Of a stretch of DNA of 64,000 nt, positions 1 through 7,852 are shown one piece after another. A model generated the notes under the pieces. The model ran no database searches. It saw nothing but the letters and a program-made list of their open reading frames with translations, and had not been told where the DNA came from. The number at the start of each line of letters is the position of its first letter. Position 1 is the first letter of the stretch. This DNA is from Streptomyces fumanus (lineage in GTDB: Bacteria; Actinomycetota; Actinomycetes; Streptomycetales; Streptomycetaceae): contig NZ_BNBI01000002.1 in NCBI RefSeq assembly GCF_014655295.1, forward strand, positions 372,001 through 436,000, in the 5' to 3' direction. A program made the position numbers and the translations under genes.

Positions 1-357
1 CGCCGCCGCCTCCTTGACGCCGATGCCCCCGGGCAGCGGCAGGAGCTGACCGGCCGGGACGGCGACCTTCTCGGCGTACCCGCCGCCGCCGAGCAGCGCG
101 CACACCTCGTCGCCGACGTTCCAGTCGGAGACGCCGGGGCCGAGCGCGGCGATCCGGCCCGCGCACTCCAGGCCGGGGTAGGCGGGGGCGCCGGGCGGCG
201 GGTCGTAGTAGCCCTGGCGCTGCATGATGTCGGCCCGGTTGACGGCACTGGCCGTCACCTCGACCAGGACCTCGCCCTCGCCGGGCACCGGATCGGGGAC
301 CTCGGCCCAGACCAGTGCCTCGGGGCCTCCGGGTTCGGGAATCGTGATCGCATGCAT
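1..357 (-). CDS. NAD(P)H:quinone oxidoreductase, zinc-binding alcohol dehydrogenase family (3' part outside window)
   Basis: The visible 119 residues are the N-terminus of a medium-chain dehydrogenase/reductase of the quinone oxidoreductase (QOR/PIG3) type. The protein begins MHAITIPEPGGPEALVW and continues through the GroES-like fold, with the family signature around NRADIMQRQGYY at roughly residues 38-49 and a G-rich GDEVCALLGGGGYAE stretch near residue 85. The Cys/His zinc ligands of true alcohol dehydrogenases are not seen in this part, which fits QOR enzymes that reduce quinones or enones with NADPH. The ATG lies at 357-355. The gene runs off the left edge, so the Rossmann domain and C-terminus are missing here. 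Family assignment is secure, the substrate is unknown. Confidence 0.88.
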   Translation of the reverse strand, partial: MHAITIPEPGGPEALVWAEVPDPVPGEGEVLVEVTASAVNRADIMQRQGYYDPPPGAPAYPGLECAGRIAALGPGVSDWNVGDEVCALLGGGGYAEKVAVPAGQLLPLPGGIGVKEAAA

Positions 358-427
358 GAGGGGGACGCTACTCCCCCCGCCGGCCCGGAGCCCGCGGACG
401 CCACCGCGGCCCCGCGAGGCCAGGGGT

Positions 428-1525
428 TCAGTCCATCGGCAGCGGGCGGGCGTCGGGCGCCACCTGGGTGCCCGGCGTCGCCCGCACGATGGTGATCAGC
501 CGGTCCGTCAGCTCCAGCCTCCCGACGGCCGGGTCGTCGTACCCGAGCACCCGGTGTCCGCGCAGGACGCTCACCACCAGGTCGTCGACCTCGCGCGGGG
601 TCTTGCCCACCTCGGCCTTTATGACCGGCCGTTCCACGATGTCGAGCCCGCTGCCCTGGCTGATCAGGTCCTCCATCACCATGCCGGCGGCCGGGCTGAG
701 CACGGAGAGGCCGAGCAGCCGGCCCGCGGCGCTGGCGCTGGTGATCACGGCGTCGGCGCCGGACTGCTTGAGCAGCGGCGCGTTCTCCTCCTCGCGGACC
801 GCCGCCACGATCTTGGCGCCCCGGTTGAGCTGCCGGGCCGTCAGCGTCACCAGCACCGCCGTGTCGTCGCGCTGGGTGGCGATGATGATCTGCCGGGCCT
901 TGTGCACCTCGGCCCGCTTCAGCACCTCGCTGCGTGTGGCGTCGCCGACCACACCCGCGAAGCCGTCGGCCGTCGCCGCGTCGATCACCTTGCCGCTCGG
1001 GTCGACCACGACGACCTGGTCCTTCTTCAGCCCTGTCGCGCAGACGGTCTTCAGCGCCGACCTTCCCTTCGTGCCGAAGCCGACGACGACGGTGTGATCG
1101 CGCAAGGTGGACCTCCAGCGGGTCAGCCGCCATTCCTCCCGGGTGCGCTCGGTGAGCGCCTCCAGGGTGGTGCCGACCAGGATGATCAGGAACAGCACGC
1201 GCAGCGGTGTGATGACGAAGATGTTGGTCAGCCGGGCGGCGTCACCGACGGGCGTGATGTCGCCGTATCCGGTGGTGGAGAGGGTGACGGTCGCGTAGTA
1301 GAACGCGTCGAGGAGATCGACGGAACCGTCGGAGTTGTCGTTGTAGCCGTCGTGGTCGGCATAGACGATCAGCGCGGTCGCCACGAGGACGAACAGCGCC
1401 ATGGAGAGCCGCTTGCCGACCTGGCGGATCGGGTGCTCCACCATTTTCCTGGGGAGTTTCACCTTGTGGGTCACGAGGTGCTCGTCCGCTTGGCGGGCGA
1501 TCGCGTCCTGGCCCGGAAGTTTCAC
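428..1525 (-). CDS. Two-TM potassium channel with TrkA-N/RCK domain
   Basis: A 365-residue protein with a first membrane helix (about residues 30-45), a pore loop carrying the selectivity filter TTGYGD, a second helix (ITPLRVLFLIILVGTTLEAL), and then a cytosolic RCK/TrkA-N domain starting HTVVVGFGTKGRSAL with its GxGxxG nucleotide-binding loop. A TrkA-C-like tail follows. The family forms tetrameric K+ channels gated by ligands on the RCK ring. The GTG start at 1525-1523 is preferred because GGAGGG lies 8 nt upstream. That GTG overlaps the TGA stop of moeA (GTGA), so translation is probably coupled, and both codons sit inside a parS palindrome. The in-frame GTG two codons earlier is less well spaced. 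Confidence 0.9.
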   Translation of the reverse strand: MKLPGQDAIARQADEHLVTHKVKLPRKMVEHPIRQVGKRLSMALFVLVATALIVYADHDGYNDNSDGSVDLLDAFYYATVTLSTTGYGDITPVGDAARLTNIFVITPLRVLFLIILVGTTLEALTERTREEWRLTRWRSTLRDHTVVVGFGTKGRSALKTVCATGLKKDQVVVVDPSGKVIDAATADGFAGVVGDATRSEVLKRAEVHKARQIIIATQRDDTAVLVTLTARQLNRGAKIVAAVREEENAPLLKQSGADAVITSASAAGRLLGLSVLSPAAGMVMEDLISQGSGLDIVERPVIKAEVGKTPREVDDLVVSVLRGHRVLGYDDPAVGRLELTDRLITIVRATPGTQVAPDARPLPMD

Positions 1526-1532
1526 GTGAAAC
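1519..1532. promoter_or_regulatory. parS: parS site (perfect GTTTCACGTGAAAC)
   Basis: The sequence is an exact 14-bp match to the ParB-binding palindrome GTTTCACGTGAAAC known from Streptomyces and most bacteria. It covers the junction where the moeA stop and the channel gene start overlap. Lying about 56 kb left of oriC, it is the most distal parS in this window. Confidence 0.93.
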
Positions 1533-2868
1533 ACCCTCCGATTGCGCCGGTGGCCCAGGGCAGGGCGAGCAGTTCGGCCTCCTGGCCCGCCCGTGCCCCG
1601 CCCGGGGGGACCACGGCCAGGGCATCGGCCGCCGCGATGCCGCGCAGCATGGCCGGTCCGTTGTACCGCAGCGGTACGGGCCCGCCGCCGCGCAGCACCA
1701 CGGGGACCAGCCGGGTGTCGTGCGGGTGCCCCTGCACCGCCTCCCGCAGCGGTCTGCCGGACGGCTCCGGGGCCGGCCGGGCGGCGAGGCCGCGCAGCAG
1801 CGGTTCGGCGAGCGTGAGCAGGGCGGAGACGGCGGCGAGGGGGTTGCCGGGCAGGCCGACGAGGTGCTGGCCGTCCTGGATGCGGGCCAGCAGCATCGGG
1901 TGGCCGGGGCGCACCTGGACGCCGTCCACGAGGAGTTCGGCGCCGATGCGGCCCAAGGTGGGGTGGACGTGGTCGACGGGGCCCGCGGCGGTGCCGCCGG
2001 TGGTGAGGAGCACGTCGGCGCCGGAGTCCGTGACCGCCCGGTGCAGGGCCTCGGCGTCGTCGCCGAGGCGGCGGACGGCGATGACCTCGGCGCCGAGCGC
2101 CCGGAGCCAGGAGGGCAGCATCGGGCCGAGCGCGTCCCGGATGAGGCCGCCGTGGGGCAGCCCCTCGGTCAGCAGCTCGTCGCCCAGCACGAGGATCTCG
2201 GCGCGCGGGCGGGGAGCGACGGTGAGCGTGTCGTACCCGGCCGCCGCCGCGAGCCCCAGCACGGCCGGGGTCACCGCCGTCCCGGCCGGCAGGAGCTGGT
2301 CGCCGCTGCGGCACTCCTGGCCCCGGGGGCGGATGTCCTGCCCGGGGACGACGTCCCGCAGGGCGTGCAGGCGGCCCGCCTCCGTGCGCCCGTGTTCCGT
2401 GCGGAGCACGGCCGTGGTGTCGGCGGGGACCCGGGCGCCGGTCGCGATACGGGCGGCCTCGCCGTCGGTGAGGGGCGCGGGCGTGGCGTGTCCGGCCAGC
2501 ACGCCCTTGTCGCGCACGGCCCAGGGGCCGGGTCCGGCGACCACCCAGCCGTCCATCGCCGAGGTGTCGAAGGAGGGCAGGTCGGTGAGGGCGGTGAGCG
2601 GGGCGGCCAGGGTCAGCCCGAGCGCGGCCTGAAGCGGCACGGAGACGGGGGCGCGGCGGGTGCCGCCCCTGGCGGCCCGGGCGGCGATGGCGCGGGCCTC
2701 ACGCCAGGGGGTGGCGCGGCGCCGGTCCGGCCGGCCGCCGGTGGGTGCCGGGGACGCCGGGGCGCCGGGGACCGAGGGGGGAACGGGCGCGTCCTGCACG
2801 AGGGCGAGCGCCTCCTCGACGTAGAGGTCGTCGGCGTCCGTGCCGGTCCCGGCGGCGCGGGGGGTCAT
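1522..2868 (-). CDS. moeA: Molybdopterin molybdenumtransferase MoeA
   Basis: A 448-residue MoeA/gephyrin-E family protein, which inserts molybdate into adenylylated molybdopterin in the cytosol to give the molybdenum cofactor. The diagnostic PSFDTSAMDGWVV motif is near residue 120, followed by the IATGARVP segment. The MoCF-binding domain carries TTGGTAAGPVDHV (about residue 290) and the LPGNPLAAVSALLTL motif near residue 345. The first 65 residues are a low-complexity Pro/Ala extension absent from E. coli MoeA. The start overlaps the stop of the upstream MobA-like gene by 4 nt (ATGA), and its own stop overlaps the start of the K+ channel gene. The three therefore look like one coupled transcript. 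Confidence 0.92.
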   Translation of the reverse strand: MTPRAAGTGTDADDLYVEEALALVQDAPVPPSVPGAPASPAPTGGRPDRRRATPWREARAIAARAARGGTRRAPVSVPLQAALGLTLAAPLTALTDLPSFDTSAMDGWVVAGPGPWAVRDKGVLAGHATPAPLTDGEAARIATGARVPADTTAVLRTEHGRTEAGRLHALRDVVPGQDIRPRGQECRSGDQLLPAGTAVTPAVLGLAAAAGYDTLTVAPRPRAEILVLGDELLTEGLPHGGLIRDALGPMLPSWLRALGAEVIAVRRLGDDAEALHRAVTDSGADVLLTTGGTAAGPVDHVHPTLGRIGAELLVDGVQVRPGHPMLLARIQDGQHLVGLPGNPLAAVSALLTLAEPLLRGLAARPAPEPSGRPLREAVQGHPHDTRLVPVVLRGGGPVPLRYNGPAMLRGIAAADALAVVPPGGARAGQEAELLALPWATGAIGGCFT

Positions 2869-3851
2869 CCGGCGTCCGGGCGGGTGTCGGGCGTGGCGTC
2901 GGGGGCCACGTCCGCCCGTCCCCCGGCGGAACCGTCCGCGTCGGCGCCCTCGGCCTCCTCCGCCCAGCGCCGGGCGAGCGCCGCGGCCTTGCGGGCGGCC
3001 TCGGCGACCGCCTGGGGACCGCCCTGGGCCCGGCCGGCGGCGTAACCGACGAGGAAGGTGGTCAGCGGGGCCGCGGGCCGGGCCACGCCGTGCGCGGCGT
3101 CACGGGCGAGGTCGAGCAGGACCTTGGTGTCGACGTCGAGTTCGATGCCGAGTTCGTCCTTGGCGGCGGAGATCCATTCGTTCAACACGTGCTCATGCTC
3201 CCTGATCCGTGCCCTGGCGGTGGCGACGTCGTCCCAGGTGTCGCAGTCGAAGGACGAGACGGCGTCGGGTACCCGGACGAGCGAGAGACCGGCGGTCAGC
3301 TCGCGCAGCGGCAGCCCGGTGAGCCCGGCCTCCCCGCCGGACAGCGCGGCGAGCCCGCGGCGCACGGCGGCCGCCCGGTAGGCGGCCACCAGCGGCTGGT
3401 CGCGGCCGTCGGCGTCGGTGAGGACCACGCCGTCGGCGGGGCTCGCCGCGAGGGACGACAGCAGGCGGCCGACGGTCCGCGCGCGCAGGAACGGCAGGTC
3501 GGCCGAGAGGGCGACGACGTACTCCGCCGTCGTGTGCCGCAGCCCGGCGGCGAACGCGGCGAGCGGTCCGGCGCCCGGCGGTTCCTCGCGGGCCCAGACG
3601 ACGGGCCGTGCGGTCGGCCGGGGATCGGCGACGACGACGGTGACCGAGGCGCCGGCGCAGGCGGTCAGCACCCGGTCCAGCAGTGCCCGACCGCCCACGC
3701 GGACGCCGGGCTTGTCGGCCCCGCCGAGCCGCCGGGCGGCCCCGCCGGCCAGCACGACGGCGTCGTACGCGACGGGCGGCGGCCCCGGGTCGGGGCCGGC
3801 GCCGGGAGTGCCTGAGGTGCCGGGGAGGCCGGGGGGCTCGTAGGCGGTCAC
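2865..3851 (-). CDS. MobA-like nucleotidyltransferase fused to a DUF6457-like C-terminal domain
   Basis: A 328-residue protein. The N-terminal domain is a MobA-type NTP transferase: VVLAGGAARRLGGADKP is the LAGG(x)SxRxGxDK-like nucleotide loop, and SADLPFL is the metal-binding motif. It is expected to attach GMP or CMP to molybdopterin. The last ~100 residues (from about LNEWISAAKDELGIELD) are a helical domain of the DUF6457 type, often annotated as a molybdopterin-guanine dinucleotide biosynthesis partner in Actinobacteria. It ends in a charged, disordered tail. Its stop overlaps the moeA start (ATGA), supporting a joint role in cofactor maturation. Whether it makes the guanine or cytosine dinucleotide cannot be told here. 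Confidence 0.85.
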   Translation of the reverse strand: MTAYEPPGLPGTSGTPGAGPDPGPPPVAYDAVVLAGGAARRLGGADKPGVRVGGRALLDRVLTACAGASVTVVVADPRPTARPVVWAREEPPGAGPLAAFAAGLRHTTAEYVVALSADLPFLRARTVGRLLSSLAASPADGVVLTDADGRDQPLVAAYRAAAVRRGLAALSGGEAGLTGLPLRELTAGLSLVRVPDAVSSFDCDTWDDVATARARIREHEHVLNEWISAAKDELGIELDVDTKVLLDLARDAAHGVARPAAPLTTFLVGYAAGRAQGGPQAVAEAARKAAALARRWAEEAEGADADGSAGGRADVAPDATPDTRPDAG

Positions 3852-3946
3852 CCCCCGAGTATGCGTGTCCGGGCGATCACAGGGAACGCGGGGGACGCGA
3901 TCAGGACATGCGGGTCAGAGGGCGCACGTCCCGGCTGTGCCGGGTG

Positions 3947-4016
3947 ACGGCGTACGGGTCACGGCGTACGGGTCACGGCGTACGGGTCACGGCGTACGGG
4001 TCACGGCGTACGGGTC
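3947..4016. repeat. Five perfect tandem copies of a 14-bp unit (ACGGCGTACGGGTC)
   Basis: Units start at 3947, 3961, 3975, 3989 and 4003 and are identical. The array occupies the 163-bp space between the 3' end of the E2 gene and the start of the MobA-like gene. The TCA that encodes the E2 stop begins at 4015, inside the end of the last unit. Since 14 is not a multiple of 3 and the array is intergenic, it is not protein-coding. It is a candidate variable-number tandem repeat. Confidence 0.95.
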
Positions 4017-5562
4017 ACAACGTGCGCAGCAGGATCGCCGGTTGCTCCACGCAGTCCGCCACGTACCGCAGGAAGCCGCCCGCGGTGCCGCCGTCGCAGA
4101 CCCGGTGGTCGAAGGTGAGCGACAACTGGACGACCTGGCGCACCGCCAACTCCCCCTCGTGCACCCAGGGCTTGGCGGCGATCCGGCCGACGCCGAGCAT
4201 GGCCGCCTCGGGGTGGTTGATGATCGGGGTGGAGCCGTCGACGCCGAACACGCCGTAGTTGTTGAGCGTGAAGGTGGAGCCGGTGACCTCCGCGGGCGCC
4301 AGCCTGCCGGTGCGGGCCGCCTCGGTGAGCCGGGCGAACTCCGCGCCGAGGGACTCGGCGTCCCGTGTGTGCGCGTCCCGGACGACCGGAACCACCAGGC
4401 CCCGGTCGGTCTGCGCGGCGAACCCGAGGTGGACCCGGTCCAGCCGCACCACCTCCCTGGCCTCCAGGTCGACCGTGGAGTTCAGCTCGGGGAAGCGGGC
4501 GAGGGCGGCGGTGCAGATTCGGGCCAGCAGGGCGAGCAGGGAGATCTTCGGCCCGCCCGCCGCGTTCATCGCGGTCCGCGCCCGCAGCAGCTCCGTCGCG
4601 TCGGCGTCCACCCAGGTGGTCGCGTCCGGTATCTCCCGCCGGCTCCGGGAGAGCTTGTCGGCGATGGCGCCACGGACGCCCTTGAGGGGGACACGAACGG
4701 CACCGGGGGTTTCGGTGGTGCCGGGGGCTCCGGGGGTCCCGGTGGTTCCTGCCGTCCGGACCGGCCCGGCGGCCCCGGCGACCTCCGGTGCGGCGGCGGT
4801 CTCCGGTGCGAGGGCCGTGCCGGCGTGTGTCCGGTTCCGGGCGGCGGCGGCGCGCAGCGCGTACTCCACGTCCGCGCGCAGGATCAGCCCGTCCGGCCCG
4901 GAACCGGTCAGCTCCCGCAGATCGAGCCCGTTCTCCCGCGCCAGCCTGCGCACCAGCGGCGAGATGACGGGCACGGGCCCGTCGCCCCGCTCGGCGGCGG
5001 CGGAGTCGCGTTCACCGGCATCGCGCGACCGCCCGTTCACCCGCGCCGCGGACGCCGCAGGGACCGGCGATCCCGGGGCCGGCGTGGGCATCCCGGCCGG
5101 CGCCGGCTCCCCCGGCCGCACCCTGCGCCGCCGGGCGGGCGCCCGCGAGGTGCCGTACCCGACGAGCACGTTCCCCGAGCCCTCGGCCGCGTCGGCCCGC
5201 GCCCCTTCAGGTGCCGCGCCCGTCACCGCGGCCCCGGCCCCCGCCGAGCCGTCGACACCCGCCGCGGCCCTGGCGTCCGTACCCGCGCTCCCGCCCGCCG
5301 GGCCCTCGCTCCCCGGCTCGCCCACCGCCACCGTCAGCAGCGGGGCGCCGACCGGGAGTTCCGTGCCCTCCTCGCCGAAGCGGGCGGTGACCACGCCGCC
5401 GTAGGGGCAGGGCACCTCGACCATCGCCTTGGCCGTCTCCACCTCGACGACCGGCTGGTCGACCGCGACGACGTCACCGACCTCGACCATCCAGCGCACG
5501 ATCTCCGCCTCGGTGAGCCCCTCACCGAGATCGGGGAGCTTGAACTCCAGCACCTGTGCCAT
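4015..5562 (-). CDS. bkdC: Branched-chain 2-oxoacid dehydrogenase E2 (dihydrolipoyl acyltransferase)
   Basis: A 515-residue E2 subunit that transfers acyl groups from lipoamide to CoA, giving isobutyryl-, 2-methylbutyryl- and isovaleryl-CoA for branched fatty acids and polyketides. In order: a lipoyl domain with the modified lysine K45 in ETAKAMVEV, a long Ala/Gly/Pro linker, a peripheral-subunit-binding domain (ISPLVRRLARENGLDL), a second linker, and the CAT domain ending with the catalytic DHRVCDGG motif. An upstream in-frame ATG at 5580 exists. I prefer 5562 because MAQVLEFKLPDLGEG matches family N-termini and the ATG overlaps the E1beta stop (TGATG). The stop lies at the edge of a 14-bp tandem repeat. 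Confidence 0.93.
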   Translation of the reverse strand: MAQVLEFKLPDLGEGLTEAEIVRWMVEVGDVVAVDQPVVEVETAKAMVEVPCPYGGVVTARFGEEGTELPVGAPLLTVAVGEPGSEGPAGGSAGTDARAAAGVDGSAGAGAAVTGAAPEGARADAAEGSGNVLVGYGTSRAPARRRRVRPGEPAPAGMPTPAPGSPVPAASAARVNGRSRDAGERDSAAAERGDGPVPVISPLVRRLARENGLDLRELTGSGPDGLILRADVEYALRAAAARNRTHAGTALAPETAAAPEVAGAAGPVRTAGTTGTPGAPGTTETPGAVRVPLKGVRGAIADKLSRSRREIPDATTWVDADATELLRARTAMNAAGGPKISLLALLARICTAALARFPELNSTVDLEAREVVRLDRVHLGFAAQTDRGLVVPVVRDAHTRDAESLGAEFARLTEAARTGRLAPAEVTGSTFTLNNYGVFGVDGSTPIINHPEAAMLGVGRIAAKPWVHEGELAVRQVVQLSLTFDHRVCDGGTAGGFLRYVADCVEQPAILLRTL

Positions 5563-6566
5563 CAGCTTCCGGCCTCCCATTGCAGACGCCCCACCGCGTC
5601 AAGGATGCGGTCCACACCGGGCAGGTGGTAGCGCTCCAGCATCGGCGGCGGATACGGCACGTCGAACCCGGCCACCCGCAGCACCGGCGCCTCCAGGTGG
5701 TGGAAGCAGCGCTCGGTGACCCGGGCCGCGATCTCGCCGCCCGGACCCCCGAAGGAGCCCGACTCGTGGACGACGATCGCGCGTCCGGTCCGCCGCACCG
5801 AGGCACAGACCGTCTCGTCGTCGAACGGCACCAGCGAGCGCAGATCGACCACCTCCAGGTCCCAGCCCTCGGCCCGGGCCGCCTCGGCCGCCTCCAGGCA
5901 GACGGGTACGGACGGCCCGTACGTGATGAGCGTGGCGCTCCGCCCCGAGCGCCGCACCACCGCGCGGCCCAAGGGTTCAACGGGCGCGGGCTCCTCAGGG
6001 TTCCAGGCGTCCTTCGACCAGTACAGCCGCTTGGGTTCCAGGAAGACCACCGGGTCGTCGGAGGCGATCGCCGCCCGCAGCAGCCCGTAGGCGTCGGCGA
6101 CCGTCGCCGGGGTGACGACGTGCAGGCCGGGGGTGGCCAGGTAGTACGCCTCGGAGGAGTCGCTGTGGTGTTCGACGCCGCCGATGCCGCCGCCGTAGGG
6201 GACGCGGATCGTCAGCGGCAGGGACATCGCCCCGCGCGTGCGGTTGCGGGTCTTGGCCACGTGCGAGACCAACTGCTCGAACGCCGGGTAGGCGAAGGCG
6301 TCGAACTGCATCTCCACGACCGGCCGCAGCCCGTACATCGCCATGCCGACGGCGGTGCCGAGGATGCCGGCCTCGGCCAGCGGCGTGTCCGTGCAGCGGT
6401 CCTCGCCGAACTCCTTCGCCAGGCCGTCGGTGATCCGGAAGACCCCGCCGAGCGTGCCCACGTCCTCGCCCAGCACGTGCACGGCCGGGTCGGCGGCCAT
6501 GGCGTCGCGCAGCGCGCGGGTGAGGGCTCCCGCCATGGTGGCCGGGCGGGTGGCGACGGTCGTCAT
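5562..6566 (-). CDS. bkdB: Branched-chain 2-oxoacid dehydrogenase E1 beta subunit
   Basis: A 334-residue transketolase-like E1beta subunit which, with E1alpha, forms the ThDP-dependent decarboxylase of the BCKDH complex. Visible marks are VLGEDVGTLGGVFRIT near the N-terminus, the pyrimidine-binding part with TPLAEAGILGTAVGMAMYG, and the C-terminal transketolase domain with VVDLRSLVPFD and HESGSFGGPGGEI. The length is typical. The ATG at 6566 overlaps the E1alpha stop by 4 nt (ATGA), and its own TGA overlaps the E2 start, so all three subunits are translationally coupled in the order alpha-beta-E2. Regulation is probably shared with E1alpha through the upstream promoter and operator. Confidence 0.94.
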   Translation of the reverse strand: MTTVATRPATMAGALTRALRDAMAADPAVHVLGEDVGTLGGVFRITDGLAKEFGEDRCTDTPLAEAGILGTAVGMAMYGLRPVVEMQFDAFAYPAFEQLVSHVAKTRNRTRGAMSLPLTIRVPYGGGIGGVEHHSDSSEAYYLATPGLHVVTPATVADAYGLLRAAIASDDPVVFLEPKRLYWSKDAWNPEEPAPVEPLGRAVVRRSGRSATLITYGPSVPVCLEAAEAARAEGWDLEVVDLRSLVPFDDETVCASVRRTGRAIVVHESGSFGGPGGEIAARVTERCFHHLEAPVLRVAGFDVPYPPPMLERYHLPGVDRILDAVGRLQWEAGS

Positions 6567-7699
6567 CGCTGCGCCCCTTCCGCCTCGGCCGCCAGCTCGG
6601 CCCGCAACTGCGCGCGCTGCTCCAGCAGTTGCGGGGTGGGCTCGGCATACACATGGGCGAACAGGTCCATGGGGTCCAGCTCGGGGTCCTGGTTCATGCG
6701 GGCCCGCAGGTCGGCGGCCATGGTCTCGGCGTCCTCGCGGGCCGCGCGCACGCCCTCCTCGTCGAGCAGCCCCCGGGCGGTCAGCTCGCGCTCCAGCAGA
6801 TCGATCGGGTCGTGCCGCCGCCAGGCCGCCACCTCCTCGTCGCCCCGGTAGCGGGTGGCGTCGTCGGCGTTGGTGTGCGCCTCGATCCGGTAGGTGATCG
6901 CCTCCACCAGGGTGGGGCCGCCGCCCGCGCGGGCGTGCCGTACGGCGTCGGAGAGGACCTGGTGGACGGCGACCGCGTCGTTGCCGTCGACCAGGCGGCC
7001 GGGCATGCCGTAGCCGACGGCCTTGTGGGCCAGCGACGGGGCCGCGGTCTGCTTGGCGAGCGGGACGGAGATCGCGAAGCCGTTGTTCTGCACCAGGAAG
7101 ACGACCGGGGCCCGCTGGACGGCCGCGAAGTTCAGCGCCTCGTGGAAGTCGCCCTCGCTGGTGCCGCCGTCGCCGACCATGGCCAGCGCCACCACGTCGT
7201 CGCCCGTGAGCCGGGCGGCGTGCGCCAGGCCGACGGCGTGCGGCAACTGGGTGGCCAGCGGCGTGGACAGCGGCGCGACCCGGTGCTCGTACGGGTCGTA
7301 GCCGGTGTGCCAGTCGCCGCGCAGCAGGGTGAGCGCCTGGACGGGGTCGACGCCGCGGGCGACGACGGCGAGGGTGTCCCGGTAGCTGGGGAAGAGCCAG
7401 TCGCGGTCCTCCAGGGCCAGCGCGGCGGCGATCTCGCAGGCTTCCTGGCCGGTGCTGGACGGGTAGACGGCGAGGCGCCCCTGCTTGGTGAGGGCCGTGG
7501 CCTGCGCGTTGTACCGCCGGCCGGTCACCAGGCGGGCGTACAGGGTGCGCAGCAGCCCGGGGTCGGCGTCGGCGGCGGCCCCGGTGCCGAGGACGCGGTA
7601 CGGCTCGGGGTCGGGCAGCAGCGGCGCGGGGTCCGTGCGGGGCCGCCAGGCGGGCGGCGGGGCTGGCCGGTACGCGCCCCGCTGCTCCATGACCGTCAT
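6563..7699 (-). CDS. bkdA: Branched-chain 2-oxoacid dehydrogenase E1 alpha subunit
   Basis: A 378-residue E1alpha. The ThDP-binding motif GDGGTSEGDFHEALNFA ends in the metal-ligand region QNNGFAIS, and ITYRIEAHTNADDATRYR is the typical phosphorylation-loop-like segment of branched-chain E1alpha. It decarboxylates the 2-oxoacids from Val, Leu and Ile. The open frame extends to 7756, but the ATG at 7699 (MTVMEQRGAYRP) has a strong GGAGG 6 nt upstream and is preferred. It heads the bkd operon. The 153-bp divergent spacer to the Lrp-type gene holds a TetR-like operator (7759-7772) and two DnaA-box matches (7807-7828). Confidence 0.93.
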   Translation of the reverse strand: MTVMEQRGAYRPAPPPAWRPRTDPAPLLPDPEPYRVLGTGAAADADPGLLRTLYARLVTGRRYNAQATALTKQGRLAVYPSSTGQEACEIAAALALEDRDWLFPSYRDTLAVVARGVDPVQALTLLRGDWHTGYDPYEHRVAPLSTPLATQLPHAVGLAHAARLTGDDVVALAMVGDGGTSEGDFHEALNFAAVQRAPVVFLVQNNGFAISVPLAKQTAAPSLAHKAVGYGMPGRLVDGNDAVAVHQVLSDAVRHARAGGGPTLVEAITYRIEAHTNADDATRYRGDEEVAAWRRHDPIDLLERELTARGLLDEEGVRAAREDAETMAADLRARMNQDPELDPMDLFAHVYAEPTPQLLEQRAQLRAELAAEAEGAQR

Positions 7700-7758
7700 G
7701 ACGCACCTCCTCGTGGGAGTGGCTTCGCGACCCCTCACGGGTGTGACGGGTCTCACCT

Positions 7759-7772
7759 ACCGATTGTTCGGT
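7759..7772. promoter_or_regulatory. Palindromic operator ACCGATTGTTCGGT upstream of bkdABC
   Basis: A 14-bp imperfect palindrome (ACCGA-N4-TCGGT) about 60 bp before the bkdA start. It differs by one base from the palindrome in the paaN/3-hydroxyacyl-CoA dehydrogenase promoter at 10699-10712. Its shape matches TetR-family operators of acyl-CoA catabolism. Regulator assignment is inferred. Confidence 0.62.
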
Positions 7773-7806
7773 CGTCGGCACATTTTGGCTACGGGCACCC
7801 TCAGCC

Positions 7807-7828
7807 TGTGGACAAACGGTTCTCCACA
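7807..7828. promoter_or_regulatory. Pair of inverted DnaA-box matches in the bkdA/lrp spacer
   Basis: TGTGGACAA at 7807-7815 (TTGTCCACA on the minus strand) and TTCTCCACA at 7820-7828 both fit the Streptomyces DnaA-box consensus (T/C)(T/C)(G/A/C)TCCACA. They face each other 4 bp apart, about 25 bp before the lrp-type start codon. DnaA binding here is inferred from sequence alone. Confidence 0.55.
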
Positions 7829-7852
7829 GCCTGAGATGGACGCAGGACGTCC

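Noticed and set aside
3947..4016. CRISPR-like array
   Set aside because: Units are directly adjacent with no spacers, and only 14 bp long.
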